In this document: piece by piece, positions 7,452 through 15,938 of the stretch
Numbering within the stretch: position 1 is the first letter of the stretch
Layout: each line of letters begins with the position of its first letter
NCBI RefSeq assembly: GCF_027622945.1
Contig: NZ_JAPZVQ010000019.1
Coordinates: 40,819 to 104,818, forward strand
Length of the DNA stretch: 64,000 nucleotides
Source of the DNA: Glycomyces lechevalierae
GTDB lineage: Bacteria > Actinomycetota > Actinomycetes > Mycobacteriales > Micromonosporaceae
Reading direction: 5' to 3'
Made by a program: the position numbers and the translations under genes
The notes under the pieces: generated by a model
Told to the model about the DNA's origin: nothing
Databases searched by the model: none
Seen by the model: the letters and a program-made list of their open reading frames with translations, nothing else

Positions 7452-7810
7452 TGTGGTCGCCTATCCGTCGGTGAGCGGCGCTCCCGCCCAGTGCCGGTAT
7501 TGGTGGTGGGTGAGCGCTCTCTGAGACGCACGCCCGCAAAGGGATCGACTCGGTTGGCGCGCGCTAGGAGCGGAGATGGCGCCAATGATAAGCACACCTT
7601 TCCGAAAGCCGGGGTTCGGCACCCAGCGCGCCGAATGTACGTAATCGGCCGGATACCAACAGATTTCGATGTCCGCGACTGTGTTGAGCAGCGAGGACGC
7701 GAAACCGCCGCCCGCGCTGCGGCGGACGGCGGCTCCGGGATCCCAAGGAGTGCTTACGGATTCGTTATGAGAACTTCACATTCGAACGAGTTCGGTTCAT
7801 TGCTCCGGCA
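7452..7810. other. 359-bp intergenic region upstream of T7SS operon
   Basis: No credible gene. It must contain the promoter for the leftward T7SS operon and the 3' end of the ABC transporter operon. A GC hairpin (CCGCCGC 7704-7710, GCGGCGG 7718-7724) could terminate the transporter transcript. The stretch 7580-7680 is locally AT-richer, but I see no convincing -35/-10 pair. Confidence 0.5.
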
Positions 7811-8689
7811 CTACTTCACCGCCCCCGCGACGAGACCGGACTGCCAGTACCGCTGCAGGAACAGGAAGGCGATCACGAGAGGGATGATCGACAGCAGCGA
7901 ACCGGTGATCACCAGCGGGATCAGGTCCCCGCTCGCGCCGCCCGCCGCCGCGGCCTGGCCCTGCCAGCGCGCGAGCCCCACGGTGATCGGGTACAGCTCC
8001 GGGTCGTTGAGCATGATCAGCGGCAGGAAGTAGTTGTTCCAGGTGTGCACCAACGCGAACAGCAGGACCGTGGCGAAGCCGGGCGCGAGGAGGCGCAGCA
8101 CGACCTGGAAGAAGATCCGGAACTCGCTCGCGCCGTCGATGCGGGCGGCCTCCAGGAGGCTGTCCGGGACCGCGGCCTCCACGTAGACGCGCATGAGGAG
8201 GAGCCCGAACGGGTTCACGAGCGAGGGCAGGATGATCGCCCAGGGCGTGTCCGCGAGGCCGATCTCGCTGAAGACGAGGTAGGTCGGGATCGCGAGTGCG
8301 GTGGTGGGGACCATGACCGCGCCGAGCACGATCATGAACATGGTGCGGTTGCCTTTGAAGCGGTACTTGGAGAAGCCGTACCCGGCGAGGGCGGCCAGGA
8401 GCGCGCCGCCGCCCGCGGCGGTGACCGCGTACAGGAGCGTGTTCCACAGCCACCGCAGGAAGACGCCGTCGTCCTGGGTGAGGGTGAGCCTGATGTTGTC
8501 GATCAGGTGGAAGTCGCCGGAGAACCAGAGTCCGAAGGTGGAGAACAGGTCCTGGCTGGTCTTGGTGGAGGCCACGAAGAGCCAGAAGAGCGGCAGGAGG
8601 AAGTAGGCCGCGGCGGCGAGCATGCCGATGGTGAGGACCGTGCTGCGCTTGGGCTTGTGGCGGCGCGGCTTGAGCGTGGTGGTGGTCAT
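7811..8689 (-). CDS. carbohydrate ABC transporter permease (MalG type)
   Basis: 292 residues, six hydrophobic segments, and the inner-membrane-permease loop EAARIDGASEFRIFFQVVLR (EAA motif) near residue 190 that contacts the ATPase. MalG-type permeases form a heterodimer with the MalF-type partner. ATG at 8689 overlaps the stop of the upstream permease (ATGA). Last gene of the lacI-binding protein-permease-permease operon. No ATPase gene is present; as usual in actinobacteria a shared MsiK-type ATPase encoded elsewhere probably energises the pair. Confidence 0.92.
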   Translation of the reverse strand: MTTTTLKPRRHKPKRSTVLTIGMLAAAAYFLLPLFWLFVASTKTSQDLFSTFGLWFSGDFHLIDNIRLTLTQDDGVFLRWLWNTLLYAVTAAGGGALLAALAGYGFSKYRFKGNRTMFMIVLGAVMVPTTALAIPTYLVFSEIGLADTPWAIILPSLVNPFGLLLMRVYVEAAVPDSLLEAARIDGASEFRIFFQVVLRLLAPGFATVLLFALVHTWNNYFLPLIMLNDPELYPITVGLARWQGQAAAAGGASGDLIPLVITGSLLSIIPLVIAFLFLQRYWQSGLVAGAVK

Positions 8690-9624
8690 CGCCGGCTCCT
8701 GCGGTTGGTGGCGAACATGAACGCGTACGAGCCGGCCAGGATGACGAGGCCGAGCACGAACGAGACGGCGGCGGCGTAGTTGTACTCCTGGCCCACGAAC
8801 GCGAGGTTGTAGGCGTAGAGGTTGGGCGTGTAGGCGTCGTCGATCACGGTGGGCGCCAGGGACTTCATGAGCTGCGGTTCGTTGAAGAGCTGGAAGCTGC
8901 CGATGATGGAGAAGATCATGCAGACGGCGAGCGCGCCGCGGAGTGCGGGGATCTTGATGCTCCAGGCGATGCGCCACTGCCCGGCGCCGTCGACGGCGGC
9001 GGCCTCGTAGATCTCAGTGGGGACCGAGCGGAGGGCGGCGTACAAGATGACCATGTTGTAGCCGGTGAACTCCCAGAACACGATGTTGGCGAGGGAGCCG
9101 AGCATGAGGTGCTGGCTGAGGAAGTCGGGTGCGCTGAGGCCGATCTTGTCGGCGAGTTGCGCGAAGGGCCCGAAGTCGGGGCCGTAGAGGAAGCCCCACA
9201 TGAGGGTCGCGATGACGCCGGGGACGGCGTAGGGGACGAAGATGCCGAGCCGGGTCGTCCTCTTGAGACGGGTGAGGCCGGTGTCGAGCGCGAGCGCGAA
9301 GGCGAGCGCGGCGACGAGCATGATCGGCACCTGGATGAGGAAGAACAGGCAGACGCGGCCGATGCCGGTCCAGAGCTGATCGTCGCCGAACGCGCGGGAG
9401 TAGTTCTCGAGGCCGACGAAGACGTTGCCGCCCACGAGCTGTTCGCGGAAGAGGCTGAAGTACGCGGCGTAGAGGAGCGGGACGAGGAACATCGCGACGA
9501 ACACGATCATGAACGGGGCCACGAACATGTACCCGGCGACGAGCCGGCCTCGGCGATGCCTGTGAGCCGTGAAGGTGCGCGGGCTCGTGCCCTGCCGGCG
9601 GCGGTCTGCGGTCGTGGTGGTCAT
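8686..9624 (-). CDS. carbohydrate ABC transporter permease (MalF type)
   Basis: 312 residues with a polar N-terminus, first membrane helix GYMFVAPFMIVFVAMFLVPL, and the EAA loop EIYEAAAVDGAGQWRIAWSI before the last helices. Typical MalF/UgpA-like sugar permease. The ATG at 9624 overlaps the stop of the binding-protein gene (ATGA), so the two are translationally coupled. Substrate is probably an arabinoxylan or xylo-oligosaccharide fragment, judged only from the neighbouring GH31 and GH43 genes. Confidence 0.92.
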   Translation of the reverse strand: MTTTTADRRRQGTSPRTFTAHRHRRGRLVAGYMFVAPFMIVFVAMFLVPLLYAAYFSLFREQLVGGNVFVGLENYSRAFGDDQLWTGIGRVCLFFLIQVPIMLVAALAFALALDTGLTRLKRTTRLGIFVPYAVPGVIATLMWGFLYGPDFGPFAQLADKIGLSAPDFLSQHLMLGSLANIVFWEFTGYNMVILYAALRSVPTEIYEAAAVDGAGQWRIAWSIKIPALRGALAVCMIFSIIGSFQLFNEPQLMKSLAPTVIDDAYTPNLYAYNLAFVGQEYNYAAAVSFVLGLVILAGSYAFMFATNRRSRR

Positions 9625-10970
9625 GGCTGCCTCACCGTGAATCCCTGGTACTTGGCGTACTCTTCGATGCGCCGCTGCCAGTCCTCCATGGCGGCGACGG
9701 CGTCGGTCTTCTCGGCGACGGCCGTGCCGACGGTGGCGGTGAAGTCGGCGTAGACCTTGTCCTGGAACGGGGCCCACTGGAAGTCGGGGGCGACGGTGGC
9801 GCCGATCTCGGCGAAGAGGCCGTTGACCTCCTGGCCGCCGTAGAACTCGACCTTGCTGCCGGTGAACGCCGGGTCCTCGAGGATCGCCTTGGTGGGCGGG
9901 TAGAGGGACTGCTCGTCGGCCATGGTCTGCGTGGACTTCGGGTCGGTGTTGATGAACTGGGCGAAGACGGCGGCCGCGATCGGGTTGCGGGTGGTGGCCA
10001 TGACGGCGGAGGTGGAGCCGCCCCAGTTGGACGAGATCTGCTGCCCCGCTTCCCATTGCGGGAGAGGCGCGACGCGCCACAGGCCGGAGGTGGAGGCCGC
10101 GGCGGACTGGAGGAAGGTCGGGGCCCAGGCGGGGGCGATCCAGGTGGCGTACTTGCCCTTGTTGAGCGCCTGGTACCACTGGTCGTTGAAGTCGGCGTCG
10201 ACCGCGATGAGGTCCTGTTCGGACAGATCGCCCCAGTAGCGGGCGACTTTCTGCGCTTCGGGCGAGGTGAGGTCGACGTTGAGGTCGGGGCCTTCGGAGC
10301 CGCCGAACGGGTCCGCGCCGGCCTGCCAGAGCATCGCGGCGAAGAACGCGCCCTGGGAGGGCGAGAAGTTCGTCAGGAACACCTCGGGGTCGGCCTCGTG
10401 CAGCCGCTTCGCGGCGGCGGCGAAGTCGTCCCAGGTGGCGGGCACGTCGATGCCGTGGGCCTGGAAGAGGTCCTCGCGGTAGAGCATCCCCATGGGGCCG
10501 GTGTCCTGCGGGACGGCCCAGACCTCGCCGTTCGGGCCGCTCACCTGCGACCACGCGAACTCGACGAACCGGTCGCCGATCGCGGAGGCGCCGTAGGGGC
10601 CGAGGTCGAGGAGGTCCTCGGTGATGACGAAGGACGGGATCATCTGGTACTCGAGCTGGGCGATGTCGGGGGCGCCGTTCCCGGCGCGCAGCGCGGTGCG
10701 CAGCTTGGCGTAGTGCGGGTTGCCCTGGCCGGCGTTGACGACGTCGACCGAGATGGCCGGGTAGGCGTCCTGGAAGAGCGCCACTTCCTTCTCGATGTCG
10801 GGCACCCAGGTCCAGAAGTTCAGTTCCGTGGGGGTGCGCATCGCCTCGTCGATCTCGGCCTGGGTCACGCTCTTCGGCGGGTCCACAGTGTGTCGTCCGC
10901 AGGCGGCGAGCGCCAGTGGGCCCGCCAAGGCGGCCGCGAGGCCGGTCCTGCGACTGAAACGGGGATTCAT
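9621..10970 (-). CDS. extracellular sugar-binding lipoprotein
   Basis: 449 residues. N-terminus RFSRRTGLAAALAGPLALAAC has twin arginines and a lipobox (LAAC, Cys 24), so it is probably a TAT-exported lipoprotein. The body is an MalE/UgpB-type family-1 binding protein (LNFWTWVPDIEKEVALFQ, later PQDTGPMGMLYREDLFQAHG). A clear ribosome site AGGAAAGGA precedes ATG at 10970. It captures the oligosaccharide and delivers it to the two permeases that follow without gaps. Confidence 0.92.
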   Translation of the reverse strand: MNPRFSRRTGLAAALAGPLALAACGRHTVDPPKSVTQAEIDEAMRTPTELNFWTWVPDIEKEVALFQDAYPAISVDVVNAGQGNPHYAKLRTALRAGNGAPDIAQLEYQMIPSFVITEDLLDLGPYGASAIGDRFVEFAWSQVSGPNGEVWAVPQDTGPMGMLYREDLFQAHGIDVPATWDDFAAAAKRLHEADPEVFLTNFSPSQGAFFAAMLWQAGADPFGGSEGPDLNVDLTSPEAQKVARYWGDLSEQDLIAVDADFNDQWYQALNKGKYATWIAPAWAPTFLQSAAASTSGLWRVAPLPQWEAGQQISSNWGGSTSAVMATTRNPIAAAVFAQFINTDPKSTQTMADEQSLYPPTKAILEDPAFTGSKVEFYGGQEVNGLFAEIGATVAPDFQWAPFQDKVYADFTATVGTAVAEKTDAVAAMEDWQRRIEEYAKYQGFTVRQP

Positions 10971-11025
10971 CCGAGTCGGTCCTTTCCTGTTGCGCGCCAG
11001 TGCGATTCAGGAGCGTCCGCTGGCA

Positions 11026-12069
11026 CTACTCATGTGAGAGGGGCGGTGCGGTCGAGGAGCGGACGACGAGGCGGCGGCGCGGTGCGGCCCCCTTCGCCTC
11101 GGGCTCCGGCGGAACGGCCCCGGGCAGGAGCCGCATGAGGACGTCGAGGGCGTGGGTCGCATCGCCTTCGAAGTCCTGCTGGACGGTGGTCAGCGGGGGC
11201 GTGAGGTAGGCGGCGGCGGGGATGTCGTCGAAGCCCACGAGGGAGACGTCCTCGGGGACGCGCCGTCCGGCCTCGTTGAGGGCGCGGGAGAGCCCGATCG
11301 CGGTGTCGTCGTTGGCGCAGAACACGGCCGTGGCCTCGGGCGGGAGTTCGAGTCCGGCCGCGTAGCCGCCGGCGGGCGTCCAGTCGCCTTGCAGCGGAGG
11401 GGGCGGTTCGATGCCGCGCGCGCGGTGGGCCTCGGCCCAGCCTTCGAGGCGTTCGCGCCCTTCCCACCAGTCCAGGGGCCCGGCGACGTGCCAGACCTTC
11501 GCGTGCCCGAGGTCGAGCAGGTGCTCGACGGCCTCGCGGCAGGACGCGGCGGTGCGGCCGCGGCTGAGGGCCACCTGGGACTCGGGGAGGTCGGCGGCCT
11601 GGCCGAGGCTGACGATCGGCACGCCGGCGGGGCGCAGGTGCTGGCCCTCGTCCTTCGGCTCGGAGAGGAGGATGCCGTCCACCCCTTGGGCGAGCAGCCA
11701 GTCGACGGCGTCCTGGATCGCCTCCGGTTGCCCCTCAGGCGTGTTGGCGACCATGAAGGAGAGCCCGGCGGCGCGGGTGGCGCGCTCCAGCGCGACGAGC
11801 ATCGAGGCCGGGCCGTAGAGCGCGGAGCCGAGCGAGACGACGCCGATGCGCTTGAAGCGGCCGGTGATGAGGGCGCGGGCGGCGGTGTTGGGCCGGAAGC
11901 CGAGTTCGGCGGCGGCGCGGAGGACCTTCTCGCGCGCCTCTTCGCTGACGTAGCGCTCGTTGTTGACGACGCGGGAGACGGTCTTCTGGGAGACTCCGGC
12001 CAGGCGCGCCACATCGGTCATGCCGGGCGGCCTGCGCCGGGCATCATCGGAGGCGGCATGGGAGGTCAT
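11026..12069 (-). CDS. LacI family transcriptional regulator
   Basis: 347 residues. Helix-turn-helix MTDVARLAGVSQKTVSRVVN followed by the hinge-like RPNTAARALITGRFK, then a periplasmic-binding-protein-like effector domain ending in SLVGFDDIPAAAYLTPPLTT. ATG at 12069 with CTGGAGC upstream gives a 17-residue leader before the HTH; ATG at the HTH itself is an alternative. The gene lies 55 bp before the binding-protein gene and is preceded by its own palindromic operator, so it probably controls the lacI-ABC operon by sensing an imported sugar. Confidence 0.92.
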   Translation of the reverse strand: MTSHAASDDARRRPPGMTDVARLAGVSQKTVSRVVNNERYVSEEAREKVLRAAAELGFRPNTAARALITGRFKRIGVVSLGSALYGPASMLVALERATRAAGLSFMVANTPEGQPEAIQDAVDWLLAQGVDGILLSEPKDEGQHLRPAGVPIVSLGQAADLPESQVALSRGRTAASCREAVEHLLDLGHAKVWHVAGPLDWWEGRERLEGWAEAHRARGIEPPPPLQGDWTPAGGYAAGLELPPEATAVFCANDDTAIGLSRALNEAGRRVPEDVSLVGFDDIPAAAYLTPPLTTVQQDFEGDATHALDVLMRLLPGAVPPEPEAKGAAPRRRLVVRSSTAPPLSHE

Positions 12070-12086
12070 AGTGCTCCAGATCGTTT

Positions 12087-12102
12087 CTGACTACGTTGTC
12101 AG
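12087..12102. promoter_or_regulatory. LacI-type operator upstream of lacI-ABC operon
   Basis: CTGACTACGTTGTCAG is a 16-bp inverted repeat with a central ACGT and one mismatched pair, 18 bp before the LacI start codon. Length and central CG fit LacI-family sites. Probable autoregulatory operator. Confidence 0.65.
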
Positions 12103-12155
12103 ACGCAACCTACGCCACGTTCCGGAGCCCTGTCAAGGTATTGCGGGAGTCGCGA

Positions 12156-14177
12156 TCAGATCGTACCGACCAATTCCGGCAGTGCGCCGTCGCGGGCGAA
12201 GACGGGGATCACGTCGATCGGCGCCGCAGCGTCGATCCACTGCCCGCCCTCATGAACGGCTCCAGAGTGGAGGTCGGTCCACGACGCGCCCTCGGGGAGA
12301 TAGACGCGGCGGCCGGTCGCGTGCGCCTCGACGACCGGGGCCACGAGGAGATCGGGGCCGAACATGTACTGGTCCGCGAGGTCCCAGCAGACCGCGTCCC
12401 GCGGGAACTCGTGGAACACGCCGCGCATGACCGGCTGGCCCGACTCGTGCGCCTCGGCCATGAGCCGGCGCGTGTACGGCCGCATCGCCTCGCGCAGGCG
12501 CACATAGCGCACCAGGATCTCGTAGACCTCCTCGCCGAAGCTCCACAACTCGTTGGGGGCGCCCGAATTGCAGCGCGCCGAGCCGTCCTCCGCGATCACG
12601 CGCTCGCTCGGCTGCCGGTCGCCGTGCATCCGCATCACCGGGCAGAACGCGCCGAACTGGAACCAGCGCACGAGCAGGTCCCGGAAGTCCGGGTCCTCGA
12701 TGTTCCCGCCGCCGAAGCCGCCGATGTCCGTGGTGAACCACGGGATTCCCGCGACTCCCATGTGGAGGCCCGCCGTGATCTGCCGCCGAAAGTCCTCATA
12801 GGAGGAGTGGATGTCGCCGGACCACACGAGCGCGCCGTAGCGCTGGGAGCCGGCCCAGGCGCAGCGCACGAGGTTCACGATCCCCTCCTGCCCTGCGGCC
12901 CTTTGGCCTTCGTAGAACATGCGGGAGAACGCCTGCGGGTAGACGTTGCCCACCTGCGCGTTCGGGCCGATGTGGTACCGGTAGTTGTCGAAGTCGTAGA
13001 CCCCGTACTCCGGTTCGGCCTCGTCCAGCCAGAACACGTTCACGCCCAGGTCGTGGTAGTTCCGCTTGAAGATCTCCCAGGCCTTCTCGCGGGTGCGCGG
13101 GTTGGTCGGGTCGAGGAACATGCTCGGGCCGAGGAAGCTCATCTGCACCTCCAGCCCGCGCTCGGTGCGCACGAGCAGGTTCTCCTTCTTGAGCGCCGCG
13201 AAGTTCTCGGACTCGAGCGAGACCTGCGGCCACACCGAGACCATGAGCTCCACGCCCATCTCCTTGAGTTCGGCGACCATCGCCGCCGGGTCCGGCCAGA
13301 ACTCCTCCTCGAAGCGGAAGTCGCCCATCTTGGGCCAGTGGAAGAAGTCCGCCACGATCACGTCGAGCGGCAGGCCGCGCCGCTTGTGCTCGCGGGCCAC
13401 CTCGAGCAGCTGCTCCTGGTTCCAGTACCGCAGCTTGCACTGCCAGTACCCCAGGCCGTACTCCGGCATCATCGGCGCGTGGCCGGTCGCGGCGGCGTAC
13501 GCGGCCGTGATCGCAGCCGGGTCCTCCCCCGCCGTGATCCAGTAGTCGAGCTGCTCGGTGGCGTCGGCGATCCACTCGGTGCGGTTGGCGGCGAACGTGG
13601 CCGAGCCGATCGCCGGGTTGTGCCAGAAGAAGCCGTACCCGGCGCTGGAGAGCACGAACGGCACGCTCACCTGCGAGTTGCGGTGCGCCAGTTCGAAAGT
13701 GGAGCCCTTCACGTCGAGGATCGCCTGCTGGTACTGGCCCATGCCGTACAGCTTTTCGCCCGCCACGGGCTCGAACGCGGCCCGCAGGCGGTGCGCGCCG
13801 CCCGGCAAGGGCCGGAACTCGCGGGCCGTGCGCTTGAGCGCGCCGCCGCTGCCCAGCTCCTTCAGGAGCGTCTCGCCGTCCGCGTCGCGGAACTCCAGCG
13901 CGCACCCGAAGCGGTCGTAGCCCGTCTGCCAGTCGAGCCCGCCCCAGGCCGTGAGGACGGCGGTGATCGCGCCGTTCGTCAAGGCCGCCGTCTCACCATC
14001 CACAGTGATCTGGACGTCGACCGGTTCCGGTTCGAGGAGCGCGAAGTCGGTGTCCAGCACCTCCCCCGCGCGGGTGCTCCGCACCCGCAGCGAGTCCCGG
14101 CCCCAGGCCTGCACGACCAGGGTCTCGCCGTCGCCGCGCCAGATGATGGCGTCCTTCGCCGTCTCGAACGTGTCCAT
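12156..14177 (-). CDS. glycoside hydrolase family 31 (alpha-xylosidase/alpha-glucosidase)
   Basis: 673 residues, cytoplasmic (no signal). GH31 signatures are clear: PLDVIVADFFHWPKMGDFRF, nucleophile in NVFWLDEAEPEYG (D385) and acid/base in ALVWSGDIHSSYEDF (D455), then GIPWFTTDIGGFGGG and RWFQFGAFCPVMRMHG. The family cleaves alpha-xylosides or alpha-glucosides; with a GH43 neighbour an alpha-xylosidase acting on imported xylo-oligosaccharides is favoured but unproven. Start chosen at ATG 14177 (AAGGAGAGAG upstream); an in-frame ATG at 14240 would run through the palindromic operator. Confidence 0.92.
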   Translation of the reverse strand: MDTFETAKDAIIWRGDGETLVVQAWGRDSLRVRSTRAGEVLDTDFALLEPEPVDVQITVDGETAALTNGAITAVLTAWGGLDWQTGYDRFGCALEFRDADGETLLKELGSGGALKRTAREFRPLPGGAHRLRAAFEPVAGEKLYGMGQYQQAILDVKGSTFELAHRNSQVSVPFVLSSAGYGFFWHNPAIGSATFAANRTEWIADATEQLDYWITAGEDPAAITAAYAAATGHAPMMPEYGLGYWQCKLRYWNQEQLLEVAREHKRRGLPLDVIVADFFHWPKMGDFRFEEEFWPDPAAMVAELKEMGVELMVSVWPQVSLESENFAALKKENLLVRTERGLEVQMSFLGPSMFLDPTNPRTREKAWEIFKRNYHDLGVNVFWLDEAEPEYGVYDFDNYRYHIGPNAQVGNVYPQAFSRMFYEGQRAAGQEGIVNLVRCAWAGSQRYGALVWSGDIHSSYEDFRRQITAGLHMGVAGIPWFTTDIGGFGGGNIEDPDFRDLLVRWFQFGAFCPVMRMHGDRQPSERVIAEDGSARCNSGAPNELWSFGEEVYEILVRYVRLREAMRPYTRRLMAEAHESGQPVMRGVFHEFPRDAVCWDLADQYMFGPDLLVAPVVEAHATGRRVYLPEGASWTDLHSGAVHEGGQWIDAAAPIDVIPVFARDGALPELVGTI

Positions 14178-14216
14178 GGGGGCGCTCTCTCCTTCGGCCG
14201 ACGGCCCGAAACAACT

Positions 14217-14230
14217 GCGAACCGGTTCGC
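14217..14230. promoter_or_regulatory. perfect 14-bp palindromic operator upstream of GH31
   Basis: GCGAACCGGTTCGC is a perfect palindrome 40 bp before the GH31 start. Its length and central CG match LacI-family sites, but its half-site differs from that before the lacI gene, suggesting a second LacI-type regulator. Confidence 0.65.
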
Positions 14231-14285
14231 CGGAGATCATGCCAAGACTTCACCAGCACGTCAAGGGTCGCTCACAGGGTGAGAA

Positions 14286-14321
14286 CGGCCCGGGCCCGCA
14301 CGGCGGCGCGGGCCCGGGCCG
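14286..14321 (-). terminator. GC-rich hairpin terminator after GH43 gene
   Basis: A 14-bp perfect stem (CGGCCCGGGCCCGC at 14286-14299 pairs with 14308-14321) with an 8-nt loop begins 6 bases beyond the GH43 stop. No U-tract, as is usual in high-GC actinobacteria. Confidence 0.75.
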
Positions 14322-14327
14322 GGCGGG

Positions 14328-15785
14328 TCAGCTCAGATGGAACGTGGCGTCGGCCCGCTCCTGCGCGGTGGCGACCGTCAGGACGTTCGCCAGCCCGCCC
14401 GCGGCCCGGATGAACCGGCCCGGGAAGTTGTACGACTCGAAGGACTCCGCGGCCGCGTCGGCGAGGCCGTCGCGCTGGTGGAAGCTCGCGTCGGCCGCGA
14501 ACAGCGAGGTCCCGGCATCGGCCTCCACCCACAGCTCGTAGTTCTTGTGGCGCAGGTAGCGGCCCGGGAAGTTCGCCGACTCCAGCGAGACCGTGCCCGA
14601 GCCCGCCAGGCCCGGCACGATGCGGAACTGCGAGTCGGCCAGCATCGCCACCGAGGTGCCGGCCCGGACGCGGTAGTCGTAGTGGTTCAGATAGACGCCG
14701 GTCTGCCCGTGCAGCGCGAACCGGAACGGGGTCGCGCCGGCCGCGACCGGGATGCCGAAGTCGGGCGTGCCGTCCGCGCGCCAGTAGACCTTCTGGATCC
14801 TGGTGTGCCGGTTCGGATCGTAGAGCGGGTCACCGCTGATGGCCTTGTACGGGCGGGCGTGGTAGACGAGGATGTCGCTCTGCCCGTCCTCCGAGACCGT
14901 CCAGGAGTTGTGTCCGGGGCCGTACTGGCCCGTCGCGTCGCTGCTGCGCAGCACCGGCTGCGCGCCCTTCGTCCACGACGCGGGGTCGAGCAGGTTCGCC
15001 CCCGACGAGGCGGTCAGCAGCCCGACCGCGTAGTTCGCGTCGGTCGCGCTGGCCGAGAAGGTCATGAAGATCCGGCCGTTGCGGGTGATCGCGGCCGGAC
15101 CCTCGTTCACCTTGTGCCCGATGGTCTCCCAGGCGAGCGTCGGCTTGCTGATGCGCACCGGCGTGCCTGTGATCGTCCACGGGTTCGCCATCGCGGCCAG
15201 GTACAGGCTGGTGCCCGAGCCGAGCTCGGGGTCGCTCTGGGCCCAGCAGAGGAAGCGGGTCGAGCCCTGCGTGAAGGTGGTGGCGTCCAGCGAGAACGAG
15301 TCGCGCGGGGTGACGATGCGGCCCTTCTCGGTCCACGTGCCGCTCATGGGGTTCGCGCTCGCGTTCTCGAGCACGTACATGCGGATCGCCCACACGTCGT
15401 CGGTGCGGCCGGCGGCGAAGTAGACGTACCACTTCCCGTTGACGAAGTGGATCTCCGGCGCCCAGATGTGCGCGCCCATCTCGCCGCTCGAATGCTTGGT
15501 CCAGATCGTCGCCTCGGCGGCGGTCGCGAGGCCCTGCAGGGTGGTCGCGCGGCGCATGACGATGCGGTCGTAGGCCGGGACGCTGGCGGTGAAGTAGTAG
15601 TAACCGTCGGTGTGCCGCCAGATGTGCGGATCGGCGCGCTGCTGGATGAGCGGGTTGACGTACCTGACCGCGGGCGTGTCGGCGGCCTGCGCCGCGGCGG
15701 CGGCGAACCCGACCCCGGCGCTGGACGCGGCGGCGACGCCGGCGGCCTGGAAGAGCCGGCGACGGCTGATCGGCGGGAACTGCAT
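14328..15785 (-). CDS. secreted GH43 arabinofuranosidase/xylosidase with AbfB domain
   Basis: 485 residues. TAT-type signal ISRRRLFQAAGVAAASSAGV with cleavage near AQAAD. The five-bladed GH43 domain follows: YVNPLIQQRADPHIWRH contains the general-base Asp, MGAHIWAPEIHFVNGKWYVY the second acidic strand, and GHKVNEGPAAI the acid Glu. The C-terminal 140 residues (ANFPGRYLRHKNYELWV and repeated NFPGRFIRAAGG) are an AbfB (CBM42-like) arabinose-binding domain. It should release arabinose or xylose from arabinoxylan outside the cell. ATG at 15785 has GAGGAG upstream; a longer frame to 15872 passes through the promoter and is rejected. Confidence 0.92.
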   Translation of the reverse strand: MQFPPISRRRLFQAAGVAAASSAGVGFAAAAAQAADTPAVRYVNPLIQQRADPHIWRHTDGYYYFTASVPAYDRIVMRRATTLQGLATAAEATIWTKHSSGEMGAHIWAPEIHFVNGKWYVYFAAGRTDDVWAIRMYVLENASANPMSGTWTEKGRIVTPRDSFSLDATTFTQGSTRFLCWAQSDPELGSGTSLYLAAMANPWTITGTPVRISKPTLAWETIGHKVNEGPAAITRNGRIFMTFSASATDANYAVGLLTASSGANLLDPASWTKGAQPVLRSSDATGQYGPGHNSWTVSEDGQSDILVYHARPYKAISGDPLYDPNRHTRIQKVYWRADGTPDFGIPVAAGATPFRFALHGQTGVYLNHYDYRVRAGTSVAMLADSQFRIVPGLAGSGTVSLESANFPGRYLRHKNYELWVEADAGTSLFAADASFHQRDGLADAAAESFESYNFPGRFIRAAGGLANVLTVATAQERADATFHLS

Positions 15786-15816
15786 GACGGACTCCTCGAG
15801 GGGCGGGCGACCACGT

Positions 15817-15834
15817 CTTGTGATCGATAACAAG
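15817..15834. promoter_or_regulatory. palindromic operator at GH43 promoter
   Basis: CTTGTGATCGATAACAAG is an 18-bp inverted repeat (16 of 18 symmetric) with a central ATCGAT. It lies just downstream of the predicted transcription start of the GH43 gene, an ideal position for repression. Confidence 0.65.
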
Positions 15835-15843
15835 CCTGCAGCC

Positions 15844-15872
15844 AGACTAGGCAGGCACCCTTCGAAAGTCAA
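15844..15872 (-). promoter_or_regulatory. sigma-70-type promoter of GH43
   Basis: On the minus strand TTGACT (15867-15872), a 17-bp spacer and TAGTCT (15844-15849). Transcription would start near 15837, immediately before the palindromic operator. Confidence 0.65.
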
Positions 15873-15906
15873 CGATATGGATTCATCAATATCTATAGTC
15901 GCGAAT

Positions 15907-15934
15907 ATCCGGCGCCTCCGGGGAGGCGCCGGAT
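15907..15934 (-). terminator. hairpin terminator after aldo/keto reductase
   Basis: Perfect 13-bp stem (ATCCGGCGCCTCC and its complement) with a 2-base apex, starting 5 bases after the aldo/keto reductase stop. Confidence 0.8.
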
Positions 15935-15938
15935 GCGG

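Noticed and set aside
7564..7746. Small Arg-rich frame between the ABC operon and T7SS operon
   Set aside because: Composition is that of a random GC-rich frame and no ribosome site precedes it.
11152..12090. Many long plus-strand frames opposite minus-strand genes (for example 11152-12090, 12096-14282, 14337-15830, 44414-47323)
   Set aside because: They are antisense shadows produced by high GC: compositions are Arg/Gly/Val/Asp-biased without domains, while the opposite strand holds recognisable proteins.
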